From contig NZ_CP108053.1 in the NCBI RefSeq assembly GCF_036173105.1, positions 8,184,001 to 8,248,000 on the forward strand: a stretch of DNA of 64,000 bases, given 5' to 3'. The DNA comes from Streptomyces sp. NBC_00287 (GTDB lineage Bacteria > Actinomycetota > Actinomycetes > Streptomycetales > Streptomycetaceae). The notes beneath the pieces are model-generated. The model saw nothing but the letters and a program-made list of their open reading frames with translations. It was not told the origin of the DNA and did not search any database. A program made the translations under genes and the position numbers. Shown here piece after piece: positions 56,811 to 64,000 of this stretch. Position 1 is the first letter of the stretch. Each line of letters starts with the position of its first letter.

Positions 56811-57866
56811 ATGAACGACTTCCAGGCCATCGCGGACCGCGTCGAGATCGAGGCACTGCGCGGCGAGTTCACCGACGCCGCGATGATGCGCGACCGACCC
56901 CGCCTGGCGTCGCTGTTCACACCGGACGGTGCCCTGCGCATGCCCAACATCCCCGTCGAGCAGATCGGCCGCGAGGAGATCCTCGCCGGGGGCGAGCGGC
57001 TGCAGCGCCAGTGGGACTTCTTCGTGCAGAACACCCACCCCGGCACGATCCAGCTCGACGGCGACACCGCGACCGGCCGCGCCTACATCCAAGAACTCGC
57101 GCGCGCCCTCGACGGACGCCAGGGTCTCAACTACGCCGTGTACCACGACCGTTACCAGCGCACCGAGGAAGGCTGGAGGTTCGCTGAGCGGGTGTACGAG
57201 GTCAGGTACCTCGACACCTCCTCGCTGGCGGGCTCGGCGCCCCACTCGGCGCAGGGCTCATCCTTCACCGACCCGGCAACGGCCGACCAACTGGAGCGGG
57301 TGGCCGCCGCGCTGCGCGCGGGCGGTTTCGACGCCGAGATTCTTGACGACGCCGCAGAAGCGCGCGCCCGTATCAAGGATCTGATCCCCGAGGGCGCCTC
57401 CGTGCTCACCGGAGCCAGCGAGACCCTCCGACTGTCCGGCATCGACGAGGACATCAATGCCGGCGGCCAGTACGACGCCATCAGGCCGCGCGTCCTGGCC
57501 ATCGACCGTGCCACCGGCGCCGACGAGATCCGCAGGCTGCTCGCCGGCCCCGACTTCGTCGTCAACAGCGTCGCCGCGGTCACCGAGACCGGCTCGCTCG
57601 TCCTCGCCTCCGGCAGCGGCACCCAACTCCCCGCCAACGCGGGCGGCGCCGCCCACGCGGTGTGGATCGTCGGCGCGCAGAAGGTGGTGCCCGACCTGAG
57701 CACAGCCCTGCGCCGCATCGAGGAGCACGCCCTCCCGCTGGAGAACGCCCGCGCCCAGGCGGTGTACGGGATGCCCAGCGCCGTCAACCGCCTGCTCATC
57801 CTCAACGCGGAACCCCGTCCGGGGCGCGGCACCGTGCTGCTGCTCCGAGAGGCCATCGGATACTGA
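56811..57866 (+). CDS. NTF2/SnoaL-like domain fused to a LUD (LutC-like) domain
   Basis: The 351-residue protein has residues ~1-140 as a SnoaL-like domain (FQAIADRVEIEALRGEFTDA, YAVYHDRYQRTEEGWRFAER) and ~155-351 as a LUD domain (GASVLTGASETLRLSGI, VNSVAAVTETGSLVLASGSG, VWIVGAQKVVPDLSTALRRI). LUD proteins such as LutC and YkgG serve in lactate oxidation, usually with LutA and LutB, which are absent here. It is divergent from the ECF41 gene, whose C-terminal domain has the same SnoaL-like fold. ATG 56811 follows GGAGAGGGGAC. Enzymatic role unknown. Confidence 0.85.
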   Translation: MNDFQAIADRVEIEALRGEFTDAAMMRDRPRLASLFTPDGALRMPNIPVEQIGREEILAGGERLQRQWDFFVQNTHPGTIQLDGDTATGRAYIQELARALDGRQGLNYAVYHDRYQRTEEGWRFAERVYEVRYLDTSSLAGSAPHSAQGSSFTDPATADQLERVAAALRAGGFDAEILDDAAEARARIKDLIPEGASVLTGASETLRLSGIDEDINAGGQYDAIRPRVLAIDRATGADEIRRLLAGPDFVVNSVAAVTETGSLVLASGSGTQLPANAGGAAHAVWIVGAQKVVPDLSTALRRIEEHALPLENARAQAVYGMPSAVNRLLILNAEPRPGRGTVLLLREAIGY

Positions 57867-57870
57867 CCGT

Positions 57871-57892
57871 TCGACTACCACGCCCTAGTCGA
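57871..57892. terminator. Possible short terminator between NTF2-LUD and amidase genes
   Basis: A 7-bp inverted repeat (TCGACTA at 57871, TAGTCGA at 57886) with an 8-base loop lies five bases after the rightward stop and overlaps the end of the convergent amidase gene. The stem is weak for this genome. Confidence 0.35.
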
Positions 57893-59243
57893 CCGAAGGA
57901 GCCGTCCGCTGCCAAGGCCGCTGCTGCTCCAACTGGGCCGCCAGGTCCAGCAGATCTGTCTCCGCGCCCGGGCGGCCCACCAGTTGTACGGCGCAGGGGG
58001 CGCCGGAGGGCAGGGTGCCGGTGGGGATGGTCAGCGCCGGCCAGGCGGTGAGGTTCCAGGGTGGGGTGAAGGGGGAGTAGGCGGTGTTGGCCATGATGTT
58101 GCGCAGCCAGCCCCGTTCGTGCCAGTCGGCGGCCTTGGGGGAGCGGCGGGCCAGGGCGGGGGTGAGCAGGATGTCGTACTCGTCGAAGAAGGGGGCGAGG
58201 GTGCGGCGCAGCTCCTCGCGGGCCTTGCCCTTCTGGGCCTGACCCACGAAGCGCCTGCCTATCGCCGCGTGGACCCTCGTGCGGCGGGTCAGCAGACGCG
58301 GGTCCAGGCCCCGGGCGTCGACCGAGGTGCCCGCCGTCCAGTGGGCGAGTGAGGTGAGGCTGAGGGAGAGGGGGTACGGCGGATCTGCGCGGCGTACCTG
58401 ATGGCCCGCCTTCATCAGGAGCCCCGCCGCCTCGCGCGCCGCCGCTCGGAACGGGGCGCTCACCGCGATCCCCGCGAGCGGGCTGCGCAGCGACACTGCG
58501 ATGCGCCGCGCTCCCCGCGTCGACGCGGGCGGGAGTTCCGCGTCGGCCAGCACCGCCAGCATCAGGCGCGCGTCCTCGACCGTCGTGGCCAGCGGGCCGT
58601 TCTCCGACATGCCGAACCAGTCGCCGTCGCCGATGCCCGCCGGGACCACCCCGCGGCCGGGTTTGATGGTGACCAGTCCGCAGTTGGCCGCCGGGATGCG
58701 CAGGGAGCCCATGCCGTCGTTGCCGAGGGCGATCGGGACCAGGCCCGCGGCGACCGCGGCCGCGCTGCCGCCCGAGGAACCGCCCGCCGAGCGCGAAAGG
58801 TCCCACGGGTTGCGGGCGATGCCGTGCACGCCGTCCGTGGTGCCGAAGACGCACAGCTCCGGAACGTTCGTCAGGCCTACGACGACCGCGCCTGCCGCCC
58901 GCAACCGGGCCACCGTGACATGGTCGTCGGCCGCCGGGGCCTCCGAGGTCGCGGCAGAGCCCATGCGCAGCGACTCTCCGCACACCGCCAGGTTGTCCTT
59001 GACGGCCACCGGCACGCCCGCGAGCGGCAGTTCGGCCAGGTCACCGCGTGCTGCCACGGCGTCGGCCTCGGCGAGCGCCGCCTTTGCCCGCACCGTACGG
59101 AAGGCGCCGATCCGGTCGTCCAGACGCTCGATCCGGTCGAGGTGCTCGGCGACCACCTCCCGGGGCGTGGCCCGCTTCTCCCGTACGGCGGCGGCGATCT
59201 CGGCGGCGCTCCGGCCGACCCAGGTGGTCACAGAAGGCTCCAT
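57885..59243 (-). CDS. Amidase (amidase-signature family)
   Basis: A 452-residue amidase-signature hydrolase. The catalytic Lys is in PVAVKDNLAV, the cis-Ser in SAGGSSGGSAAAVAAG, and the nucleophile in GNDGMGSLRIPAANCG (usually GTDGGGS, so Met replaces one Gly of the loop). It should hydrolyse an amide, but the natural substrate is unknown. Its C-terminal part (FDEYDILLTPALARRSPKA, PFTPPWNLTAWPALTIPTG) fits the family. ATG 59243 has no clear ribosome site. Confidence 0.93.
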   Translation of the reverse strand: MEPSVTTWVGRSAAEIAAAVREKRATPREVVAEHLDRIERLDDRIGAFRTVRAKAALAEADAVAARGDLAELPLAGVPVAVKDNLAVCGESLRMGSAATSEAPAADDHVTVARLRAAGAVVVGLTNVPELCVFGTTDGVHGIARNPWDLSRSAGGSSGGSAAAVAAGLVPIALGNDGMGSLRIPAANCGLVTIKPGRGVVPAGIGDGDWFGMSENGPLATTVEDARLMLAVLADAELPPASTRGARRIAVSLRSPLAGIAVSAPFRAAAREAAGLLMKAGHQVRRADPPYPLSLSLTSLAHWTAGTSVDARGLDPRLLTRRTRVHAAIGRRFVGQAQKGKAREELRRTLAPFFDEYDILLTPALARRSPKAADWHERGWLRNIMANTAYSPFTPPWNLTAWPALTIPTGTLPSGAPCAVQLVGRPGAETDLLDLAAQLEQQRPWQRTAPSVD

Positions 59244-59314
59244 GAGGTGGGATTACTCGCTGGTACGTGGGACAGAACTCTGCCTGCCGAGGGTCCCCGC
59301 GTCGAGAGCGCGGC

Positions 59315-60334
59315 TCAACGCAGATGCTTCTCGAAGAATGCTGTTGTCGCCTCCATCGCGTCCGGCCACTGGGGTCCGAACGTATGCCCCTCGCCCCGGT
59401 ACTGGCGCAGTTCCACGTCCTTCCCGGCCGCCTCGAACGCCGCGACCGTCCGCTTCGACCAGGCGAGCGGGCAGGTGTCGTCCGCGGTGCCGTGATGGAT
59501 CAGCAGCGGCTCGGTCGCCCGGTCCACGAAGGTCAGCGGTGAGACGTTCCGCCAGAACTGCGGGTCCTGTTCCGGCGTACCGTGTGCGGTGTCGATCTCG
59601 GCGGCGATCGGGTCGCCCTCACCCCGCTGGAACCGGTCGATGTTGTCCTGCGGCCTGCCGCTGACCGGCGCGAAGACCACGGCCGCGTCGACCAGCCCGG
59701 GCGCCACCACCAGTGTGTTGTATACGACCCCGCCGCCCATCGAGCGCCCGAGCAGCCCGATCCGGTCACCGTCGATCTCCGGCCGGCCGGAACCGCGCAG
59801 CGCGAGGACCGCGCCGATGACGTCGGAGGTGTAGCCGAGGCGCAGATTCACGTCGTTGTCGGGGTCGTCGTCGGACCGGGCGTGGTTGCGGTAGTCGGTG
59901 TGCAGGACGACATAGCCCTCGCGGGCGAGCAGGTCCTGTTCGCGGGCCAGACCCCGGCCTGTGGTGTAGACGGCCGGGTCGATGTAGCCGTGCGCGAGCA
60001 CCAGCGCCGGGAACGGGCCCTTGCCCGAGGGGATGTTCATCAGCCCCGAGATGGTCAGACCGTCGCTCTCGTACGTCACCGCGTACGAGGTGTAGGCGGC
60101 GGTGCGGGCCAGGACGGTACCCAGGCGGAGGTCGGAGCCGCGGTGGTCGCGCTGGATCAGCGCCTGGATCGACACGGGGTCCACAGGGGAGGGCGAGGGG
60201 GAGGCGGTTGTCGTACGAGGGCTCGGGCTTGCCGATGGCGTCTCGCGCGCACCCTCGTCCCCGCCGCCGGTGCAGCCCACCGCCAACAGCAGCGACAGCC
60301 CGGCGGCGGCACAGGCCAGTCCCCGCAGCCGCAT
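59315..60334 (-). CDS. Alpha/beta-hydrolase lipoprotein (prolyl-oligopeptidase-like, S9)
   Basis: A 339-residue lipoprotein with lipobox LAVGC (Cys near 21) and a Ser/Pro/Thr linker (about 30-50). The hydrolase domain has ALVLAHGYIDP (oxyanion), the nucleophile elbow GLLGRSMGGGVVYN, an Asp in HHGTADDTCPL, and the catalytic His in RGEGHTFGP. It is probably a surface-anchored esterase or peptidase. It is 72 bases from the amidase gene and leftward like it. A tandem repeat (60357-60414) lies between it and the LacI gene. Confidence 0.9.
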   Translation of the reverse strand: MRLRGLACAAAGLSLLLAVGCTGGGDEGARETPSASPSPRTTTASPSPSPVDPVSIQALIQRDHRGSDLRLGTVLARTAAYTSYAVTYESDGLTISGLMNIPSGKGPFPALVLAHGYIDPAVYTTGRGLAREQDLLAREGYVVLHTDYRNHARSDDDPDNDVNLRLGYTSDVIGAVLALRGSGRPEIDGDRIGLLGRSMGGGVVYNTLVVAPGLVDAAVVFAPVSGRPQDNIDRFQRGEGDPIAAEIDTAHGTPEQDPQFWRNVSPLTFVDRATEPLLIHHGTADDTCPLAWSKRTVAAFEAAGKDVELRQYRGEGHTFGPQWPDAMEATTAFFEKHLR

Positions 60335-60356
60335 GCGGCCATTGTCCCCCGGCGGG

Positions 60357-60414
60357 GCGTGGACGGGGAGCGGGTTCCTCAGGCCGCGTGGACGGGGGAG
60401 CCGGTTTCCTCAGG
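60357..60414. repeat. Imperfect tandem repeat of about 28 bp
   Basis: Two neighbouring copies, 60357-60383 and 60386-60414, share GCGTGGACGGGG at the left and CCTCAGG at the right with small differences between. The second copy contains the stop codon of the LacI regulator gene. It looks like a slippage or duplication event at the gene end; no function is evident. Confidence 0.6.
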
Positions 60415-61468
60415 TCCCCCGGGCCACCCCCGTGCTGTCCCGCTCGATCAACCGCGGCACTGGCACCCGTACGGTCCGGGCCGGCCCCCCGTCCAGCAGT
60501 GCCGTCAGCTCCCGCGCCGCCGTACGGCCGAACTCCACACTGTCCCGGGACAGGGCCGAAAGCCACGGCTTGACCATGCGGCACAGCGCCGAGTCCTCCC
60601 AGGCGACCACCGATACCTCCGTAGGCACCGAGAAGCCCAGCTCGGTCGCGGCGGCGACGCCGGCGACGGCCATCACGTCGTTGTCGTAGATCAGCGCGGT
60701 CGGGGGAGCGGCGGCCTGGAGGACGCGTCTGGTCACCGCCGCGCCCGCCGCGTCCGAGTAGTCCGTGGTCACCGACTGCACCTGCGTCAGCCCGCGCCGC
60801 CCGGCCTCGGCGGCCAGGGTGCGGATACGGCGCTCGGTGTGGGCGAGGCCCGCGAGACCCGCGATGTGCACGATCCGCCGGTGCCCGAGGGCGTGCAGCC
60901 CGTCCACCACCGACGCCATCGCGCCCGCGTCGTCCGCCCACACCGTCGAAAGGCCCGGATGCCGTTCCTCGGGTGCGCCGCCGATCACCACGGCGGGCAG
61001 GCCGAGTTCGTCGAGGAGGTCGGGGCGCGGGTCGTCGGTGCGGGGGTCGACCACCAGGACCCCGTCCACCCGGTGCTCGGCCCACCAGCGCCGGTACACC
61101 GCGCACTCGTCGGCGATGTCCTCCACCACCTGGAACAGCAGCCCGAGATGACGCTCAGCCAGCACCTCCTGGATGCCGGAGACGAGCTGGAGGAAGAACG
61201 AGTCCACGCCCAGCGTGTCCGCGGGCCGCGCCAGTACGAAGCCGACCGTCGCCGCGCCCTCCCCGGACAGGGCGCGAGCCGCCGTGCTCGGCCGCCAGCC
61301 CAGCTCCTCGGCCACCTGGCGGACCCGCTCCCGGGTGTCCTCCGAGACCCCGGCGCGCCCGTTCAGCGCGAAGGACACGGCGCTCTGCGAGACCCCGGCA
61401 TGCCGCGCGATGTCCTTCATCGTGGGCCGCCGGGCCGGTGACCGCTTGCCGTGCACGGTTTTCCCCAT
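60410..61468 (-). CDS. LacI-family transcriptional regulator of the adjacent sugar importer
   Basis: A 352-residue repressor. The N-terminal HTH (TMKDIARHAGVSQSAVSFAL, NGRAGVSEDTRERV) and the hinge (WRPSTAARALSG) contain the usual minor-groove residues. A periplasmic-binding-protein-like core (DGVLVVDPRTDDPRPDLLDE, GLPAVVIGG) binds the effector, probably the sugar. It is divergent from an ABC sugar importer across an A/T-rich region with two LacI-like operators (61524-61553). ATG 61468 has GGAGGA directly against it; MKDIA starts later and is unlikely. Confidence 0.93.
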   Translation of the reverse strand: MGKTVHGKRSPARRPTMKDIARHAGVSQSAVSFALNGRAGVSEDTRERVRQVAEELGWRPSTAARALSGEGAATVGFVLARPADTLGVDSFFLQLVSGIQEVLAERHLGLLFQVVEDIADECAVYRRWWAEHRVDGVLVVDPRTDDPRPDLLDELGLPAVVIGGAPEERHPGLSTVWADDAGAMASVVDGLHALGHRRIVHIAGLAGLAHTERRIRTLAAEAGRRGLTQVQSVTTDYSDAAGAAVTRRVLQAAAPPTALIYDNDVMAVAGVAAATELGFSVPTEVSVVAWEDSALCRMVKPWLSALSRDSVEFGRTAARELTALLDGGPARTVRVPVPRLIERDSTGVARGT

Positions 61469-61508
61469 TCCTCCGACGCATTCCGGCCACCAGTGTGCAC
61501 TAATGCGG

Positions 61509-61553
61509 TTCAGCTGCGTCAACCTAATGCGTATTAGTCACTAATGAAATTAG
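61509..61553 (+). promoter_or_regulatory. Importer promoter with two LacI-type operators
   Basis: TTCAGC (61509-61514) and TATTAG (61532-61537) with 17 bp between form a candidate promoter. The near-perfect dyad CTAATGCGTATTAG (61524-61537) covers the -10, and a second, CTAATGAAATTAG (61541-61553), follows 17 bases later centre to centre. A related half site, CACTAATGCG, lies at 61498. Repression by the divergent LacI protein is the expected reading. Confidence 0.65.
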
Positions 61554-61663
61554 CTCCGCGAGATGCATTGACGGGCCCTCGGAGCGGCGTGCAAGGTCTG
61601 CGTCGGCGACCGAATCCCCCTGCGGTCGCCCACCAACCCCGCCGCCAAGGAGGCCGGTTCACG

Positions 61664-62956
61664 GTGCCCATTTCCCGTAGAAACCTCGCTGCCGCTCTCG
61701 CCGTCTGTGTCGTCCTGCCGCTCAGTGCCTGCGGCTCCGGAGACGACGGAGGCGGCTCGTCCGACGCCTCCGGCAAGATCGAGGGCGACATCACTTTCCA
61801 GACCTGGAACCTGAGAGCCAACTTCAAGGACTACTTCGAAGGCCTGATCACCGACTTCGAGAAGAAGTACCCCGGCACGAAGGTCAAATGGGTCGACCAG
61901 CCCGCCGAGGGCTACGCCGACAAGATCAGCGCGGACGCGGCCGGCGGCACCCTCCCCGACGTCGTCAACGTCTCGCCGGACCTGGTCGCGCCGCTCGCCA
62001 AGGCGGGCCTCGCGCTCGACCTGGACAAGGATGCCGCGCAGTACAAGAAGGAGTACCTGGAGGGCGCCTGGGCCAGCCATCAGATACCGGGCATGACCGG
62101 TACGTACGCCTTCCCCTGGTACCTCAACACCGGCCCGCTGTTCTACAACAAGTCCCTGTTCCAAGAGGCCGGGATCGACCCCGAGCAGCCGCCGACGACG
62201 TACGACGAACTCTTCGACGACGCCCTGACGATCGCCGAGAAGACCGACGGCAAGGTCGCCACGCTCGCCAATGTCCCCACCGTCGAGGACTTCGGCCGTT
62301 ACGGCGTCCCGCTCATGAACCAGGAGGGCACCGCCTTCGCCTTCAACGACACGAAGGGCGTCGAACTCCTCACCAAATACAAGGAGTTGTACGACGCGAA
62401 GGCGCTCGACCCGCAGGCGCTGACCGCCACCCCCGAGTCGTCCGGAAAGAAGTTCCTCACCGAGGCCGTCGCCATGAACCCGGGCAGCGCGCTCGACCTC
62501 GGCAACTTCAAGAAGCAGGCGCCGAACCTGTACAAGAACATCGGCATCACCGACCAGATCACCAGCACCGGACACGTGAACATGTACGTGATGGGCGTGA
62601 TGGTCAACTCCCAGAGCAAGCAGACGCCCGCCGCTGTCGCCTTCGCGCACTACGTCACCGACGCCGAACATCAGATGTCGTTCGCCAAGAAGGTCGCGAT
62701 CTTCCCCAGCACCGCCGGCTCGCTCGACGACCCGTACTTCACCAAGGAGGACGGAACGGATGAGACACGGGTGCGGGTGGCCGCCGCCAAGTCGCTGAAG
62801 AGCGCGGTCAATTACACGCCGGTGCTGTTCAGCGAGCAGATGAAGACCGAGCTGCGCAACGAGGTCGCCAAGGCGCTCCAGGGCAAGGAGAGCCCCAAGG
62901 AAGCGCTTGACAACGCTGTCGAGGCCTGCAACCGGCTTCTCCAGCAGCAGGGATGA
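61664..62956 (+). CDS. ABC transporter sugar-binding lipoprotein
   Basis: A 430-residue solute-binding protein (family 1). Signal with lipobox LSAC (Cys near 21), then ITFQTWNLRANFKDYFEGLI, KWVDQPAEGYADKISADAAG, GTYAFPWYLNTGPLFYNKSL (the usual central hinge) and AVAMNPGSALDLGNFKK. It binds an oligosaccharide or sugar; which one is not visible. GTG 61664 follows AAGGAGG at 61647-61653. Its stop overlaps the first permease ATG as ATGA. It is first gene of the LacI-controlled operon. Confidence 0.93.
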   Translation: MPISRRNLAAALAVCVVLPLSACGSGDDGGGSSDASGKIEGDITFQTWNLRANFKDYFEGLITDFEKKYPGTKVKWVDQPAEGYADKISADAAGGTLPDVVNVSPDLVAPLAKAGLALDLDKDAAQYKKEYLEGAWASHQIPGMTGTYAFPWYLNTGPLFYNKSLFQEAGIDPEQPPTTYDELFDDALTIAEKTDGKVATLANVPTVEDFGRYGVPLMNQEGTAFAFNDTKGVELLTKYKELYDAKALDPQALTATPESSGKKFLTEAVAMNPGSALDLGNFKKQAPNLYKNIGITDQITSTGHVNMYVMGVMVNSQSKQTPAAVAFAHYVTDAEHQMSFAKKVAIFPSTAGSLDDPYFTKEDGTDETRVRVAAAKSLKSAVNYTPVLFSEQMKTELRNEVAKALQGKESPKEALDNAVEACNRLLQQQG

Positions 62957-63846
62957 CGATGTCCACGGTGTCTCGGGTGCGGCGCCAACTCCCGCTGAGC
63001 CCCTGGCTGTTCGCCGCCCCGGGGCTGTTGGTCATCGGCGCCTTCATCCTCTACCCGTTCGTCTCCACGCTGATCAACGCCTTCACCGACCGACGCACCC
63101 TGATCGAAGGCAAGTTCGTCGGGCTCGACAACTTCCGTGAGCTGCTGCACGACGACATGTTCTGGATCGGCCTGCGCAACAGCACGCTGTACGTCGTCGG
63201 GGTCGTGCCTGCGCTGGTTCTGCTGCCCCTGCTGCTGGCACTGCTCGTGCAGAAGAACATCCCCGGCATCGCCTTCTTCCGCTCCGCCTTCTACACCCCG
63301 GTCGTCGCCTCGATCGTCGTGGTGGGGCTGATCTGGGTGTGGCTGCTCGACGAACGCGGCCTGGTGAACTCGCTGTTGGAGACCATCGGCGTCGGCCGGG
63401 TCGGCTTCCTCAGCGACCAGTGGCTGTTGCTGCTGAGCGCCATGGCCGTCACGGTCTGGAAGGGCCTCGGCTACTACATGATCATTTACCTGGCGGCCCT
63501 CGCCAACGTCCCCCGCGAACTGCACGAGGCCGCCGCGGTCGACGGCGCGGGTGCCGTACGGCGCTTCCTCACGGTCACCGTGCCCGCGGTCCGGTCGACC
63601 ATGGTGCTGGTCGGGGCGCTGTCGTCGGTTGCTGCCTTCAAGGTGTTCTCCGAGGTCTACCTGATGGCGGGGCCGAGTGGCGGTCCTGCCGGTGAGGACA
63701 CGACGCTCGTGATGCTCGTCCAGCGCACGGGTACGGGTCTCACGGGCCGCGTCGGTTATGCCTCCGCGATCTCCGTCGTCGTCTTCGTCGTCACCGTCGC
63801 GCTGATGCTGCTCGTCCTGCGTGCAGACCGGAGGGACGAGTCATGA
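62953..63846 (+). CDS. ABC sugar transporter permease (MalF type)
   Basis: A 297-residue permease with six helices (WLFAAPGLLVIGAFILYPFV first). The cytoplasmic EAA loop, ELHEAAAVDGAGAVRRFLTV, contacts the ATPase. ATG 62953 overlaps the binding-protein stop, and its TGA overlaps the next permease ATG at 63843 (ATGA). No ATPase gene is seen; in Streptomyces such importers share the MsiK ATPase encoded elsewhere. Confidence 0.95.
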   Translation: MTMSTVSRVRRQLPLSPWLFAAPGLLVIGAFILYPFVSTLINAFTDRRTLIEGKFVGLDNFRELLHDDMFWIGLRNSTLYVVGVVPALVLLPLLLALLVQKNIPGIAFFRSAFYTPVVASIVVVGLIWVWLLDERGLVNSLLETIGVGRVGFLSDQWLLLLSAMAVTVWKGLGYYMIIYLAALANVPRELHEAAAVDGAGAVRRFLTVTVPAVRSTMVLVGALSSVAAFKVFSEVYLMAGPSGGPAGEDTTLVMLVQRTGTGLTGRVGYASAISVVVFVVTVALMLLVLRADRRDES

Positions 63847-64000
63847 GCGTGCTGGAGAAGGTGCGCCCGGCGCGCGTGGTGAGCGAACCCCGCGTCACCG
63901 ACGAGCACGGCCGCCGCGTACGCGTCTGGGAACTCGCCCTGCGCTATGCCCTGTTGCTCGCCGTCCTCGCCCTCACCGTCGGCCCGTTCCTCTGGCAGCT
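63843..64000 (+). CDS. ABC sugar transporter permease (MalG type), N-terminal part
   Basis: From ATG 63843 the frame runs off the right edge. The first ~50 residues show a basic cytoplasmic arm (LEKVRPARVVSEPRVTDEHG) and the first membrane helix (WELALRYALLLAVLALTVGP, ending FLWQ). By position and coupling it is the second permease of the importer. Confidence 0.85.
   Translation, partial: MSVLEKVRPARVVSEPRVTDEHGRRVRVWELALRYALLLAVLALTVGPFLWQ

Noticed and set aside
1..64000. CRISPR arrays, tRNA, rRNA or phage modules
   Set aside because: No regularly spaced repeats, cloverleaf-forming segments, rRNA-like stretches, integrases or phage structural genes were recognised.

Overview
This window is chromosomal DNA from a high-GC actinomycete, almost certainly Streptomyces. 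Evidence for this is the strong G/C bias at third codon positions, frequent GTG/TTG starts, many secreted and Tat-exported hydrolases, GlgM/GlgC glycogen genes, a monomeric NADP isocitrate dehydrogenase, several ECF sigma factors and an Rpf-type cell-wall enzyme. I saw no rRNA, tRNA, CRISPR array or intact mobile element. The only traces of mobile DNA are a TnpB scrap near 53.1 kb and, as gene decay, a P450 remnant near 21.1 kb.

Layout, 0-24 kb. 0-4.7 kb: glycine betaine uptake (end of a permease, binding lipoprotein), dimethylglycine oxidase and FolD, a route that demethylates betaine-derived dimethylglycine into the folate one-carbon pool. 4.7-7.4 kb: an AfsQ-like response regulator/sensor kinase with a coupled GerMN-like lipoprotein. 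7.5-13.7 kb: a DUF3152 protein, then a leftward operon of secreted proteins aimed at eukaryotic walls or membranes (ricin-lectin GH55-like beta-helix enzyme, ricin-lectin GH19 chitinase, NPP1-type necrosis-inducing protein), preceded by an astacin-like metallopeptidase. 13.8-20.9 kb: a LuxR-type ATPase regulator, then the most unusual locus of the window. A TPR-CHAT (caspase-fold) protease gene is divergent from an operon of a cytoplasmic subtilase, an ECF sigma factor and a translationally coupled 160-residue protein. This recalls the TPR-CHAT/sigma logic of Craspase, but without CRISPR. 20.9-24 kb: P450 remnant, N-formylglutamate amidohydrolase-like, DinB, DUF6193-like and a small Tat-type secreted protein.

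Layout, 24-46 kb. Isocitrate dehydrogenase, secreted M1 peptidase, MscS channel, enoyl-CoA hydratase, SDR, an LPG-synthase-like membrane protein, and an ABC exporter under a SoxR/MerR-type promoter. Then a large Tat-exported GH2 beta-galactosidase with a LamG insert, a lipid kinase, panD, GNAT, an Asp/Glu-racemase-like protein, a proline-rich micro-protein, 6-phosphogluconate dehydrogenase, an Rpf-LysM-M23 protein and a DMT transporter.

Layout, 46-64 kb. FhuF-like protein, glgA/glgM and glgC, a WS/DGAT acyltransferase, a zinc-ribbon SDR, the TnpB remnant, an SDR, a degenerate HD protein, a 57-residue micro-protein and a GNAT. Next is an ECF41/SigJ-type sigma factor divergent from an NTF2-LUD fusion across a long concentric palindrome. 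The window ends with an amidase, a lipoprotein hydrolase, and a LacI regulator divergent from a sugar ABC importer that runs off the right end.

Switches that could be read from sequence include palindromes at the dimethylglycine oxidase, ABC exporter, sugar importer and ECF41 promoters, a DasR-like site inside the promoter spacer of the chitinase operon, and 11-bp direct repeats next to the response regulator. All functional calls come from reading translated motifs; no database search was possible.
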